Positions 11,790 through 21,654 of a DNA stretch of 64,000 bases are shown piece after piece. A program made the position numbers and the translations under genes. The notes under the pieces were generated by a model. It worked only from the letters and a program-made list of their open reading frames with translations, did no database searches and was not told the DNA's origin. The stretch is from positions 3,898,926 to 3,962,925 of the forward strand of contig SCFE01000003.1 of NCBI GenBank assembly GCA_004352715.1. Reading direction: 5' to 3'. Source of the DNA: Hofstenia miamia (Eukaryota > Xenacoelomorpha > Acoela). The first letter of the stretch is position 1; each line of letters begins with the position of its first letter.

Positions 11790-11902
11790 TGTTGCAATAT
11801 TTTGCAAAATATTTCAATATTATATTGCCAGCAAGCTCATGTTGCAATAAATTTATTTTGAAGTTTTTGTATTGCAATATTATGGCAATACATTATTGCA
11901 AG
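11790..11902. repeat. TTGCAATATT direct and inverted repeat cluster
   Basis: Copies of TTGCAATATT, its inverse AATATTGCAA and TATTGCAATA are packed into about 110 bp immediately outside the left end of the THAP element. They can fold into hairpins and are probably the rest of an old foldback or MITE end. Confidence 0.5.
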
Positions 11903-11929
11903 GCCCCACTTCATTACTATATTAATTAG

Positions 11930-12140
11930 TAGCGTTCAGACCTACAACTTTGTTCACAAATTTTCGAATTTAATAAGGTTATCAGCAAAAGTTGTAAGTG
12001 TGAACGCAAAACAACTTCGTTGTCAACAAGTTTTCAAAATTAAATTGATTCTACTTTGGCTGATAGCTTTTGGCGAGATAATGAGGTTGTCAACAAAGTT
12101 CCAAGTGTGAACGCGAAAAAACTTTGTTGTGAACTTTTCA
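11930..12140. repeat. Left subterminal motif array of the THAP element
   Basis: Copies of GCGTTCANACYTACAACTTT: forward at 11932-11956, inverted at 11987-12007, inverted at 12094-12114. A companion word AACTTTGTTGTGAAC follows at about 12120-12134. In P and THAP elements transposase binds such internal sites, so these are candidate binding sites. Confidence 0.6.
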
Positions 12141-13404
12141 AAATAAATTCTGAGTGTATCATAGACGAAAGAATAATTAAATAAGCAGCTTATACTTAAA
12201 TTTATTTCTTCCGGTGGGCATGCGAAGGGATAGCATTTACTAAATGCTAGTGCACCTGATACATTTTCACATTATTCACTCTTAAAAATCATGTGATTAA
12301 TGAATTGATAAAGAAACGCAATTGATGGAACCATGGACCTCTGTAAATTTTAGTCAGCGTTCAACTTGTGGCCATTGATGAAAGCGTCTTTATTGGCTTA
12401 GAGAACTGTTTTAAACTATAATAATAAAATATCTAAACTAAATATGATTGCACGATTCAAGTCAGGCAAATTTAACATTAAATATATTAAAAAGAAAACA
12501 TTATTTATATTTGGAAATCTTTTGTAAATTTTTTTACGTCGGCACTGCGACCGTTCATTAAATTTTTTTAAATGATTTGATATCAAGCAATTAAAGGTTT
12601 TTCGAGAAGCACATTTAAAATATAAATCACAACCACAATTTGTATAAATTGTTTCTAAAAATGAAGGAACATTCTTCTTCTTCTCACAAATAATGAAATA
12701 TTGATAAAAAATATTGCTTCCAGGTGTCAGAATCTTTGTGAAAATGGATTCTTTGTAATTTCATCAAAAACTTGAAAAAAATAAATGACGAGACAAAATG
12801 AAATAAACTTCCCTCAAAAGTTCATAGGTAGTAGGAGACTGAGCATAGATTAAATATCATAAAGAGAGCTATCAGAGGAATATCTTGGATTTTTAATACT
12901 TTTAATCAAATTCAAATTGATCAACTCCAAATGTCGTGGATGGGTTGTAGCGAGATTTGAAATGCATTTAATAGCATTTTCATATTCAATAAATTCCATA
13001 TCAGTGCTTTCCAAACGCGAATCAACTAAGTAACTCAAATGTGCTAATATTTCCAAAATTTGAGTGACATTGGAAACAGTTTTTCCACATAAGTGACTGA
13101 ACTTTGAATAAGAGACGTCTTTATTAATCAATGAACGCCTTAAATATAAATTCATCATGATCAGAATAAAGAATTAAAAATGATTCAATATGAATCATGC
13201 CATTTTGCAAAATGTGCTTTGCCAACACCAGATTTACTTCATGCATGAAATGTATGGACCCCGAGGGCAAAGTTTGTTTCTCAAACTTGCTATAAAGTTC
13301 ATGAATGGAAGAAAAATTATCTTCATTAAGAAAACTTTCGTTTTTTGCTTCCATCGCGTTTGCACATGATCTAATTACTATATATATCAATATTCTGTAA
13401 TGTA

Positions 13405-13532
13405 TTAACACTAGAAGTACCATTAATCCTTGATATTCATTTTACATGCAGCATTTCAATTAAAAAATTATGTAAAAGATTTAAAAAAAATTTGCTTATG
13501 GAAATTCAAATAGATTATCGATATTTTTAAAA

Positions 13533-13568
<36 letters not shown>

Positions 13569-13655
13569 CTGCTGTTGTTTTTAATGAATGCATACGCAAG
13601 TAAACAAAATTTTAATTTGAGTCAATTTTGACACATTTGGTGCTTATAGTGTTAA
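13405..13655. mobile_element. piggyBac-like MITE in the THAP gene intron
   Basis: Bounded by TTAA on both sides. The left end is TTAACACTAGAAGTACCA and the right end on the other strand is TTAACACTATAAGCACCA (16 of 18). TTAA duplications are the hallmark of piggyBac-type insertion. It is 251 bp, non-coding, and contains a (TA)n tract. A relative lies at 46801-47022. Confidence 0.7.
13537..13566. repeat. (TA)n microsatellite
   Basis: Pure TA tract inside the piggyBac-like MITE. Confidence 0.9.
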
Positions 13656-14659
13656 GAATTCATGTAATAGGTTTAAATAAAAATTGACTGTCAAGATTTA
13701 AATAACTAATACTATATCGAGTTTCTATGATAATAAAAATATTGCTTAAAAACGGGTTCTTATTTAATAGAATTTTATTTTTTTAAAAAGAATACAAAAA
13801 ATATTTAGCCTATGATGCATCTACACATTTAATTATCAATAATTCAATCAAGTCATTCATTTAGATTAAAAATATAAAATCTAATCCTAAATAATGAATT
13901 ATTCATGTTTTGTTTGGAAATATAAGCTGACATGCAAATATATTGGCTAGCAATGCATATATCAAATTAAGTTTACAAAACGATTTATTTTCAATTAAAA
14001 ATAAAATAAATTCCTACCTTAGGTTTTCCCGATTTTTCATTGAAGCTGATAGGTAAGGTGGCAAATTTTTAAATAGTTTTAGGCATTGATTGTTCAAAAT
14101 TTGCGTAGGACGCTTTTATTTGATCTTGTGACAAAATCATGGATTGTGAAATGTCTTGAATACACCCGTGAATGCATTGTGGGAATAAAATTTTTCTTGG
14201 TATTTTCTTTATGCATTTTTCTTCAATTGGGGTTTTAGGAAATGAATGAAAAGTAATAGGATTGCACTTCTCTACAGATGCATAACCAGATTTACATCTG
14301 GTACGCAACATTTTTAAACCATCTTTGCTAAGCAAACGCTGACTAATGAGTCACTAGGAGTAATAAAATGCAGCGCGTAGACACATAATTATTAGTCCAT
14401 GAGTGGCCACAACTTGAATGCTCAGTGAGCATCAGCGTTGATTGGTTCCCATCCATGTTTACAGAGATCCATGGATGGAACTCATTGGAGAAGGCATTGC
14501 TTATGAAATACAAGCGTTGAGAGCTTAACATTAATAACATACACATTAAAGAGTACAACAATGAACGCTTTTGACAATATAGAAGATAAATTAAATCTAG
14601 AAACCCATGATGACAAACAAATATTTGCTTATTAAAATCTAATATCAACCATTAAATGT

Positions 14660-14681
14660 ATATATATATATATATATATAC
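14660..14681. repeat. (TA)n microsatellite
   Basis: Pure TA tract inside the THAP element, upstream of the gene. Confidence 0.9.
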
Positions 14682-14779
14682 TGCTTTTTTGATAAATAAA
14701 CGAAATCATTTAACAGACCTTAATTTAGAATTTGAATGTATTGATTTTGAAAATTTTAATTCTTCATAAAAATAAATTG

Positions 14780-14870
14780 TGAACAAAGTTGTAAGTCTGA
14801 TTGCCATAAAACTTTGTTGTGAATTTTAATTTCCAAAAAATTGCGAACAAAGTTTTAGGTCTAAACGCTA
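14780..14870. repeat. Right subterminal motif array of the THAP element
   Basis: Two inverted copies of GCGTTYAGACYTAMAACTTT, at 14780-14804 (diverged) and 14842-14870 (the terminal repeat itself), separated by the companion word AACTTTGTTGTGAA at about 14811-14824. Confidence 0.6.
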
Positions 14871-14922
14871 CATAAGAGGATTAATTGTTTTAACAGGTTT
14901 TGAATAGGAATATATTAAGATA

Positions 14923-16534
14923 CAGTACTGGAAAAAAGAATTCGCCCACCCATGATTTGTCATAAATATTTCTAAGAAAATGTTTTTTTAAATTAGATTT
15001 GGTGTTGCAGAAAGAGGAATTCATCAATATTTAGACCTTACTTTAAATCTTAAGGAGAAATGCTACAATAATTTTAGATAGCTAATCTTTTCTTGGAAAA
15101 ATGTGTTCGGCCACTTCAGACCAAATCAGAGAATCTGTAAAAAAATTGTCATTGGTTGAGCTTTTTTCAGTCTATTTATATTGAAAATGTCTATTAACAG
15201 TCTTTCTTCGCCATATATGATGTTTAGTTACGTACCTCTGGCCATCCGGGAGTTTATTATCTCCAAATATTTGGAAGGGGTGAGTAATAAAGCCCGAATT
15301 GTAGAATGACCTCGAAGTACTGTCGGGGATATCATTAGACGTTTCACTTCTGAAAACATCATTGCCCCAAGCCAAAATCCGGAAGACCAAAGAAGACCTC
15401 CAAAACTTCCCAATCAGCTCTTGTGTGCCTTTCAAAGCGAAATCCCTGCAAGACATCAGAGGAACTTCTCAAAGAAATGGCTGATGGTCACCTCGTGACC
15501 GCAAGAACTGTGCGAAACATCCTGAAAAAGTACTCAATTGGGATTTCGTGACACCCAGAAAGTAATTCTTAACATCAAAGCAAAGGTTACGCCAGGTGAG
15601 ATGGGCCAATTTAATGCGAGACAATTCATCTGAACATTGATCTAATGTTATATTTTCAGATGAGTCAAGATTTGAGCTATACTCATCAAAAAGAATGTTG
15701 ATAAAGGGACAACTGAGCAGAAGTTCAGATTCTTACCTTAATTTACCATGGGGACCATGAAGCATGGTGGGAAGTCTGTAATGGCATGGGATGCAATATG
15801 GAAGTGTGGCTTTCGCAAGATTGTTCATATCACTGGTGCTCTCCGAATCTCTTAATACATTCGGATTCTAGAAAAGGAATTCTTGTTACTCCTTACAAGT
15901 AATTCAATATATCAGCAGGATAGTGCTCCATGTCATACCTGAAATGAAATGAAAAACTTCTTCCACAATAATGGGGTTGCTATCCTTGCTGACTGGCCCG
16001 ACCAATCTCCACACTTTAACATTATCGAAAATATGTGGAAAGAGGTCAAATATCAATTAGACAGCATACTCTTTACACTAAAGAAGAGCTGTAGACCGCA
16101 ATAAAACAGAATATTATGCAATTCTCAACAGCTTTATTGAAAGACTTTTTGCTTCAATCCCTGATCGCATAGAAGCTGTTATTCGCTCAAAGGGACGCCC
16201 TAAAACATATTAAAAGATATAATTTTGTTGCTAAGTGCTTATATTGCATTAATTATTCATTTATGTATTTTATTTTGAATTTACTTTTTTCAGATTTGCT
16301 TATATTTATTTAAATTTTTTCAGGTGGCCGAATACATTTTTCCAATACAAGTTTTCTAATTTTGATTAAAAATTAATAGCCAATTGTTCTTCTGCATATT
16401 TTATGGTATTAGACATACAGATTTTCCTTTCTCAATCAATGTAACACTTAGTTATAATCTTAGGCACACTATCCAATGAACGTTAATTATTTATTCACAA
16501 TAGCAAAGTGGTCGAATACATATTTCCAGTACAA
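14923..16534 (+). mobile_element. Tc1-like transposon with IR/DR ends
   Basis: A 1612-bp element flanked by TA on both sides (14921-14922 and 16535-16536), the Tc1/mariner target. Each end has two similar sites about 170-190 bp apart. The outer sites are 14923-14951 and 16507-16534; the inner sites are 15092-15116 and 16322-16350. All are versions of TACTGGAAAAATGTATTCGG then CCAC. Two direct repeats within each inverted end is the IR/DR layout known from Sleeping Beauty. The length is typical for a complete Tc1-type element. A broken transposase lies inside on the plus strand. Confidence 0.85.
15180..16212 (+). pseudogene. Tc1-family DDE transposase, degraded
   Basis: Plus-strand sequence keeps the DDE motifs of a Tc1-type transposase, the enzyme that cuts and pastes the element. 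VIFSDESRFELYSSKR at 15647 carries the first Asp (codon 15659). YQQDSAPCHT carries the second Asp (codon 15919). LADWPDQSPHFNIIENMWKE carries the Glu (codon 16027). Thirty-five codons, one of them a stop, lie between the second Asp and the Glu, close to the DD34E spacing of the family. The first Asp is in a different frame from the other two, so there is at least one frameshift, plus several stops. The N-terminal DNA-binding part is blurred. Antisense open frames at 15172-15456 are shadows. Inactive copy. Confidence 0.82.
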
Positions 16535-16536
16535 TA

Positions 16537-17289
16537 TCTTCAATCTATATTGTTAGAGAAGCACATATCACAATTGCGAACAATCGTAGAAAAACTTTTT
16601 TAGTATATAGAGATAAGATAATATTATTAATATTGAGCGCTTAAAGCTTCAAGTTTAACAGATTAATAATTTGCTTTTCCAGTTCTAAAAATAACTTTCA
16701 GGTGGGGAATAACTAAAACACATTTTTCTATGGCTTTTGCAGTTGCTTATAGTAAACTTCAAAAACATTTGTTAACCATGAATGCACTAATTTTTCGATG
16801 ATTACAATAAAACAGATATGCATAATATTTACACATCAAACGAATACTGGAACTACATATCTACAATCAGCGGACAAAACAAAATATCTCAGAAAAAACT
16901 TACTTTGAAAAAAAGCTACTTTAAAGTTTCTAAAATTACATTTTTAATAACCTCACTGATTTCTATGCCGTGTTCGTATTTGGAGACGAACGAAGGAGAA
17001 TCATGGAATTTTGGCGAGGATTTTTTGTCCATCCTCCCTTTATGTGATCACAAATCAATATCAATATAGTGTAGTCACAAGCAGTCGCTTTTACTAATCA
17101 ATATGATGCTATGTTTAATATGAATCTGAAGATATTTGTGTCCTAAAGATCACTGTAGTATATAATATTATAATATATAGTAATCTTGGATGAATACATT
17201 GATTTGCATAAGAAATTCTCATTTCAATTGCATAATCATAAAGCAGTATCTCATGTTTTCTACGGGGAATGAATATTTTACTTTCTGTA
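16537..17289. other. AT-rich non-coding stretch
   Basis: No gene recognised. The 83-codon frame at 16818-17069 (+) has no known motif and is flanked by stops. Treated as chance. Confidence 0.4.
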
Positions 17290-17847
17290 CCATTTCAAGT
17301 TCAATATGAGAATATTCAAGTTCAACATATGATGGTCCAGTTCAATATGAGAATATTCAAGTTCAAAATGAAAATAGTCCAGTTCAATATGAGAATATTC
17401 AAGTTAAATATGAAAGTAATAGAAATTTTACTAAAAACAAAAAGCAAAAACATAAACATTAAGCATAGTAAAAATAAAACGAAAAACATAAAACAAAAAA
17501 TATTTCACAAATTATATTTAGAATTCAAGATCTTTTTTCAATACTGCAAGCAAAATGATTCAACTTTTAATATCATAACCAGTTGATACTACAAAATGTT
17601 AAAGTAATTTTGTAAAGCAATCATTTTGAAATTTTTTCAGAAAATTACAATAACTTAATTTAATAAATAACAATTTTAAATATAACTTTATATACCAAGA
17701 ACAATAAATATTTATAAGCATTTAATACAATACTGTTTAAAAATAGATTACTTTACTTTAGTTAATATGTTCATAAAAATTATTTCTGGTATGCTTTCAA
17801 TTATTCTAATATTGAACTAGATTATTCTTATATTGAACTGGAAATGG
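17290..17847. mobile_element. Foldback-type element with repeated ends
   Basis: A 558-bp unit. The left side is a tandem array (17290-17410) of the word AGTTCAATATGAGAATATTC in alternating 40-45 bp spacing. The right side (about 17805-17847) carries the same word inverted, twice. The left end CCATTTCAAGTTCAATAT matches the inverted right end CCATTTCCAGTTCAATAT at 17 of 18. The 105-codon frame at 17269-17586 crosses this array and is not considered a gene. Confidence 0.55.
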
Positions 17848-18044
17848 CATAGATATTATTAGTGCACAAAGTAAGAATTTGTAAATTTCTAAAACATCTG
17901 TCTATCTTTGTCTACTTGCTGTTTCTCTTCTAATCAGAAATCTATAATTTATAATTATATTATCATCAGTTAACTGGTATTCTAATGTTATTTTTGAAAC
18001 TGACTATTTAAGCCAAACCTTAACAACAGTCTTATAGACAATAT

Positions 18045-18049
<5 letters not shown>

Positions 18050-18078
<29 letters not shown>
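18050..18078. repeat. (TA)n microsatellite
   Basis: Pure TA tract. Confidence 0.9.
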
Positions 18079-18080
<2 letters not shown>

Positions 18081-19611
18081 AGCAAAACAACGTTTTTAGT
18101 ATCATATACCGATGTGCATATTATCAATAAAGATGATGGAAACAAAATTGACACTTTTGCAAATATAAATTATGGATTACATGGCCCTTGGTTTGAATTT
18201 CTTTGATACTGGCTATCTGGACAACAATTATAAAAAATTTCAAACCTAGAATAACATGCTACTCGATAAATAAACAATACTAAAAGTCCAAGCAAAGCAA
18301 GTAATCAAAAGTCTTTGTTCATTTTCAAAGAAAAATGGCATATCTTTCAAGTACTTCAGGCACAGCAATAAGCCTTAATACACATTTTCAACTTGACATC
18401 CAAGCATGTTCACTAATAGAAGTATAAAGTACAATATGGTAGGATAGGGGATATGACTGAAGCAGTGGCGGATTCAGAGGGGGATCCCGGGATGAATCCC
18501 CCTTCCCCTACCAAGATTTTTTGGCAAAGACCAGTCCGAGCTAGTCGCAGAAAGCCTAGGCCCGGTCCTACTTTACCCGAAAAATCTCATATTTTCCTTA
18601 AAAAGGACATGGTTGTATTCTATTTTTCGCCCATATCAGTAGCCTCAAAAGTTTTCAGTATATAATTAAAAACAAATTTATTTGCTTAATTCGTTTATAT
18701 TTCATTTATACTAAGCAATTATTGTTCAATCACAACTCTGCATAATACCACAAATTGATTTTTAAAAATAGTTAGCGTCTGAAGACACAATATAGAGATT
18801 TGAGAGGATATAATAAAATATTCCTATAGCATAGGACAAGAAATCAATCGAAATTTGGAAAAATAGGCTTCCTATTTTAACGAAGTTATCATTAAGAACC
18901 TAGTTGCATTACCACAATCGTAATTACCAAAATTTTTATATTTATTCTTCAAAATAAAGTAATTCATGTTCTTGTAACTCTGTGGTCGTTTTGGGTTAAG
19001 TTTTCTAAAATGGATCGGGTTACGTTGACTAAATTTCTAATGTGAGTTTATTGTTCTCTTTAAAATGTGTTAGAATAGCAAAAGACAATAATAATATCAA
19101 AGGCTCTGAAATAGCCTACTTCAGTGGCGAATACTCCTATCGATCAACTCCCATCAAGATTTGTTGGCGAAAACCATATGAACTAGTCGCAGAAAGCATA
19201 CTTTTCCCGAAAAGTGCAATATTTTACTGAAGAAAAACATGGTTGGGTTTCGTTTTGCTTCAATATCATGAATGTCCATAGTTTTTCAACCATATGAAAG
19301 AACAAATTAGCAGTTTCATTCACACTAAATTATTGTTGTTCAATCACATGTCTTCATAATACACAATTTTTTTTCAAAAACAGCTAGCAGCTGATATACA
19401 AAATGCTGAGATTGGAAACGTTATGATGAAATATTTCTACACGAATTACTGCATGAATTATGTGCAATATTAATGGTCAACTTATGTTTTAGCATGGAGC
19501 AAGCAATTTATTCAAATTTGGATAACTCACTTCCTATTTCAGAGAAATTATTATTAAATACCTAGTTGCATTATTGTAATTCCAATTCCCAGAATTTTGT
19601 TAATGCTAATG

Positions 19612-19862
19612 CGGTTCAGATTCGGATCCAGCAAATTTTCGTTAGGAGGGGCGTGCACTCCCTAAGTTTTTCTAAGTACATGTACTATTCATTTTGAGCG
19701 TATGATGAACGTTTATAAAAACAAATACCAATTTTTTGCAATCTTGTTGAAAGTAAATATTGAAGTACGCGAAGAAAATAATGTATTTTGCTAAATGTAG
19801 TTTTGACTAAATGTACTTTTTGGAATTTGCAGTTTGCCCCCTCTGCATATCCGCCTTTGCGC
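19612..19862. mobile_element. Possible nested hAT-like MITE
   Basis: The left side reads TTCGGATCCAG then GGAGGGGCG. The right side on the other strand reads AAGGCGGATATGCAGAGGGG. The ends resemble each other and the GGCGGATCCAG start seen in many hAT MITEs. The target duplication is not clear. Confidence 0.35.
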
Positions 19863-20295
19863 TTATTAGGTATTCTATTGCTAAACTGTACATATCATCT
19901 TTGAACATCATCCACTGTCTTATATATCTGTAGATAGATATCCATCACTACCACATGTATCGATATTCAATGTCATGAAACATATGCTATTTCTGATTTT
20001 GAAATTTGTTTTTTGATTTGATCGAATATATTTCTTATTGTAATTTATTGAAATTATAGCACAAATTGTGGTGCAATGCCTCTTTATTCGAACCCTATCA
20101 GAAATTCCAAGTGTAATTAAAACTTTTTATCAAGTATAGTTGTGAATACATGCTTAATCACCTTGTTTACTTGTTGTGGCTTAAAAAATTCTCATTTCAC
20201 ATTTTCTAGGAAAAATTGAAGAATTTCTAGGAAGTTGAAGAATTTCTGACCTAGATAGTGTACACTCGATATTTTAACACTAACAGTAATTTCGA

Positions 20296-20299
<4 letters not shown>

Positions 20300-20331
<32 letters not shown>
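20300..20331. repeat. (TA)n microsatellite
   Basis: Pure TA tract near the right end of the hAT element. Confidence 0.9.
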
Positions 20332-20334
<3 letters not shown>

Positions 20335-20417
20335 CGTAACGTGGGTATTGAAAATAAATTCTATACTATAAGGATAAACCCCCACCGCAAATTCCTAGAT
20401 CCTCCACTGGACTGAAG

Positions 20418-21543
20418 GAAAATAATTACTCAAGGGTAAGAAAGGCATGGGACAGAAAAACCTCATCCAGTGAAGAGCATGTAAATTACCAACAAAACTC
20501 ATGCGGTTTGCTTAGGAATTTTTTTATCTCAGACACCCCGATGGAATTGAATGACATTTATCGCTCTTTGAGAGATTGTGTTCTATCATCACAAGGTAAT
20601 ATTAAACACTTTCGCTTTGTATCTGACTGAAACACTTAAAACTTCTAAGTACTATTGTTACAACTAATTTTAACAACAAATGGGTGACATTTGACGCAGA
20701 TAATTGTCTTGACAAAAATGTTTTTCTTTTTTCCACGCTTGTATATTTTCTAAAAGCCAGAAAGTAATTTATTCAAAAACAAATGCCTAGAAGACATTAA
20801 TTATTAACCATTCATTAAACATTGCTTTACAATCCCTAATTGAGATTAAAGGTGCATTCACTATACACAAAAATTCATGAAAAAATACAATCACAACTAG
20901 ACAGACAGTGGCTAATTAAGGTAGCACTCCCAAAATTTCCATTTTTTCTCTGAACTTCCCGGTTGTGAGCTATGTAAATCTAATTATGAGAATTTTTGTT
21001 TTGTATAAAAAACTTTTTAAATAGCATAGCTTAAGCGGTTTAAAAAGTATTTTAGTGATTTTTAAGTTATACTAAGACAGTTGCTTAAGTTAATAAATTT
21101 CCAAGTTTCAGTTATTAAAAATACAATTTAAAAATTTGTATGAGTAAATACGTTTACCCATATTTTAAATATATTGCTTAAGGGCGTACTCATAAAATTC
21201 AAATTTTACAAATTCCCCTCCCATTGCCATTCTTATATAATAATAAAACTTTCAAATTGAAGAAGTAGCAAAGGCTAATGTTGTCACAAACAGCAGCCCT
21301 GGCATGCCACCGGAAAGGTAAATAAAAATAAAATCAAAACATAAAAACGCACGAACACGGAGAAAGACTAATGGAGAATACAAAAATTGCTAAGATCAAC
21401 ACTATGCAGACGGTATTTCAATATTTCAAATGATGTTAATGTTACCACAGTATCTGGCAAAAAATTTTCAAAATTTGTTTCTCGATAAAAGAATAAATCC
21501 TGAATATTACGAGATTTATTAAAATGATGTAATCTTCATTTTG

Positions 21544-21544
<1 letters not shown>
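20418..21544. other. AT-rich non-coding stretch
   Basis: Nothing recognised. Two loosely similar direct words (CACTCCCAAAATTTCC near 20922 and TACTCATAAAATTCAA near 21187) hint at an old repeat. Confidence 0.4.

Positions 21545-21612
<68 letters not shown>
21545..21612. repeat. (TA)n microsatellite at PLE-2 tail
   Basis: TA tract with AAATA and CATATA interruptions, directly after the 3' tail of the second Penelope-like element (minus strand). Confidence 0.9.
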
Positions 21613-21652
21613 TTCCAACGGGTTTCGATTTATAAATCATCGTCAGTACACA
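21612..21652 (-). ncRNA. Hammerhead-ribozyme-like core at PLE-2 3' end
   Basis: On the minus strand: CTGACGA (21646-21640, fits CUGANGA), then T and the hairpin GATTT-AT-AAATC, then GAAA (21626-21623), then CC-CGTT-GG as a possible stem III. The order CUGANGA / stem II / GAAA / stem III is the hammerhead core. The base after the last GG is A where a U would be needed to pair with the last A of GAAA and make the UH cleavage site, so this copy is probably dead. PLE terminal repeats are known to carry hammerheads. Confidence 0.5.
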
Positions 21653-21654
21653 AA

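Larger units (their letters stand above)
12853..14335 (-). pseudogene. THAP-domain transposase-like gene, two exons, frameshifted
   Basis: Exon 1 (about 14322-14018) encodes a THAP zinc finger, a C2CH DNA-binding fold. The likely start at 14322 gives MV then a stop, then CCVP and CKSGY, with the two halves in different frames. It goes on through TFHSFPKTPIEEK and KKIPRK to C..HF, then TIHDFVTRSNKS, and closes with LFKNLPPYLSASMKNRENLR. This is the canonical THAP order, but at least three frameshifts interrupt it, and the conserved Trp of the W-I-K motif is Cys. Exon 1 ends AAG/GTAGGA at 14018. An acceptor TTACAG at 13395 joins exon 2 in the same frame. Exon 2 reads FSSIHELYSKFEKQTLPSGS, which fits the segment after THAP in P-element proteins. 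It shifts frame near 13150 and stops at 12850-12852. The catalytic RNase H region is missing. Inactive as written. Confidence 0.72.
11929..14871. mobile_element. TIR-bounded THAP (P-element-like) DNA transposon, non-autonomous
   Basis: A 2943-bp element. The left end begins GTAGCGTTCAGACCTACAAC; the right end on the other strand begins GTAGCGTTTAGACCTAAAAC. The first 31 positions of the two ends match at 28. Within 190 bp of the left end, and again near the right end, the core motif GCGTTYAGACYTACAACTTT recurs in both orientations (see separate entries). The interior carries a broken THAP-domain gene on the minus strand, the DNA-binding half of P-element-type transposases. The region between the gene's last stop and the left end has no readable RNase-H-like catalytic domain, so the copy cannot be autonomous. 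P-type elements make 8-bp duplications, but the flanks ATTAATTA and ATAAGAGG do not match, so the duplication has decayed or the borders differ slightly. Confidence 0.68.
18463..20409. mobile_element. Non-autonomous hAT element with perfect 8-bp target duplication
   Basis: A 1947-bp element. The left end is CAGTGGCGGATTCAGA and the right end on the other strand is CAGTGGAGGATCTAGG. The direct flanks are identical: GACTGAAG at 18455-18462 and at 20410-20417. CAGTGG ends with an 8-bp duplication are diagnostic of hAT. Inside, sequence just within the left end (about 18515-18630) recurs diverged at 19120-19270 with the shared word CTAGTCGCAGAAAGC, so the element holds a partial internal duplication or a nested relative. 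A further GC-rich block at 19612-19862 may be another nested insertion. No transposase was seen. Confidence 0.85.

Noticed and set aside
12850-13158. 102-codon minus-strand frame as a separate gene
   Set aside because: It continues exon 2 of the THAP pseudogene after a frameshift, so I did not list it on its own.
14343-14648. 101-codon minus-strand frame upstream of the THAP exon
   Set aside because: No motif, and it lies within the 5' non-coding part of the element.
15172-15456. Minus-strand frames of 94 and 61 codons
   Set aside because: They are antisense to the Tc1-like transposase on the plus strand.
17269-17586. 105-codon Lys/Asn-rich frame
   Set aside because: The first half is translated tandem repeat and the second half is low-complexity AT-rich sequence.
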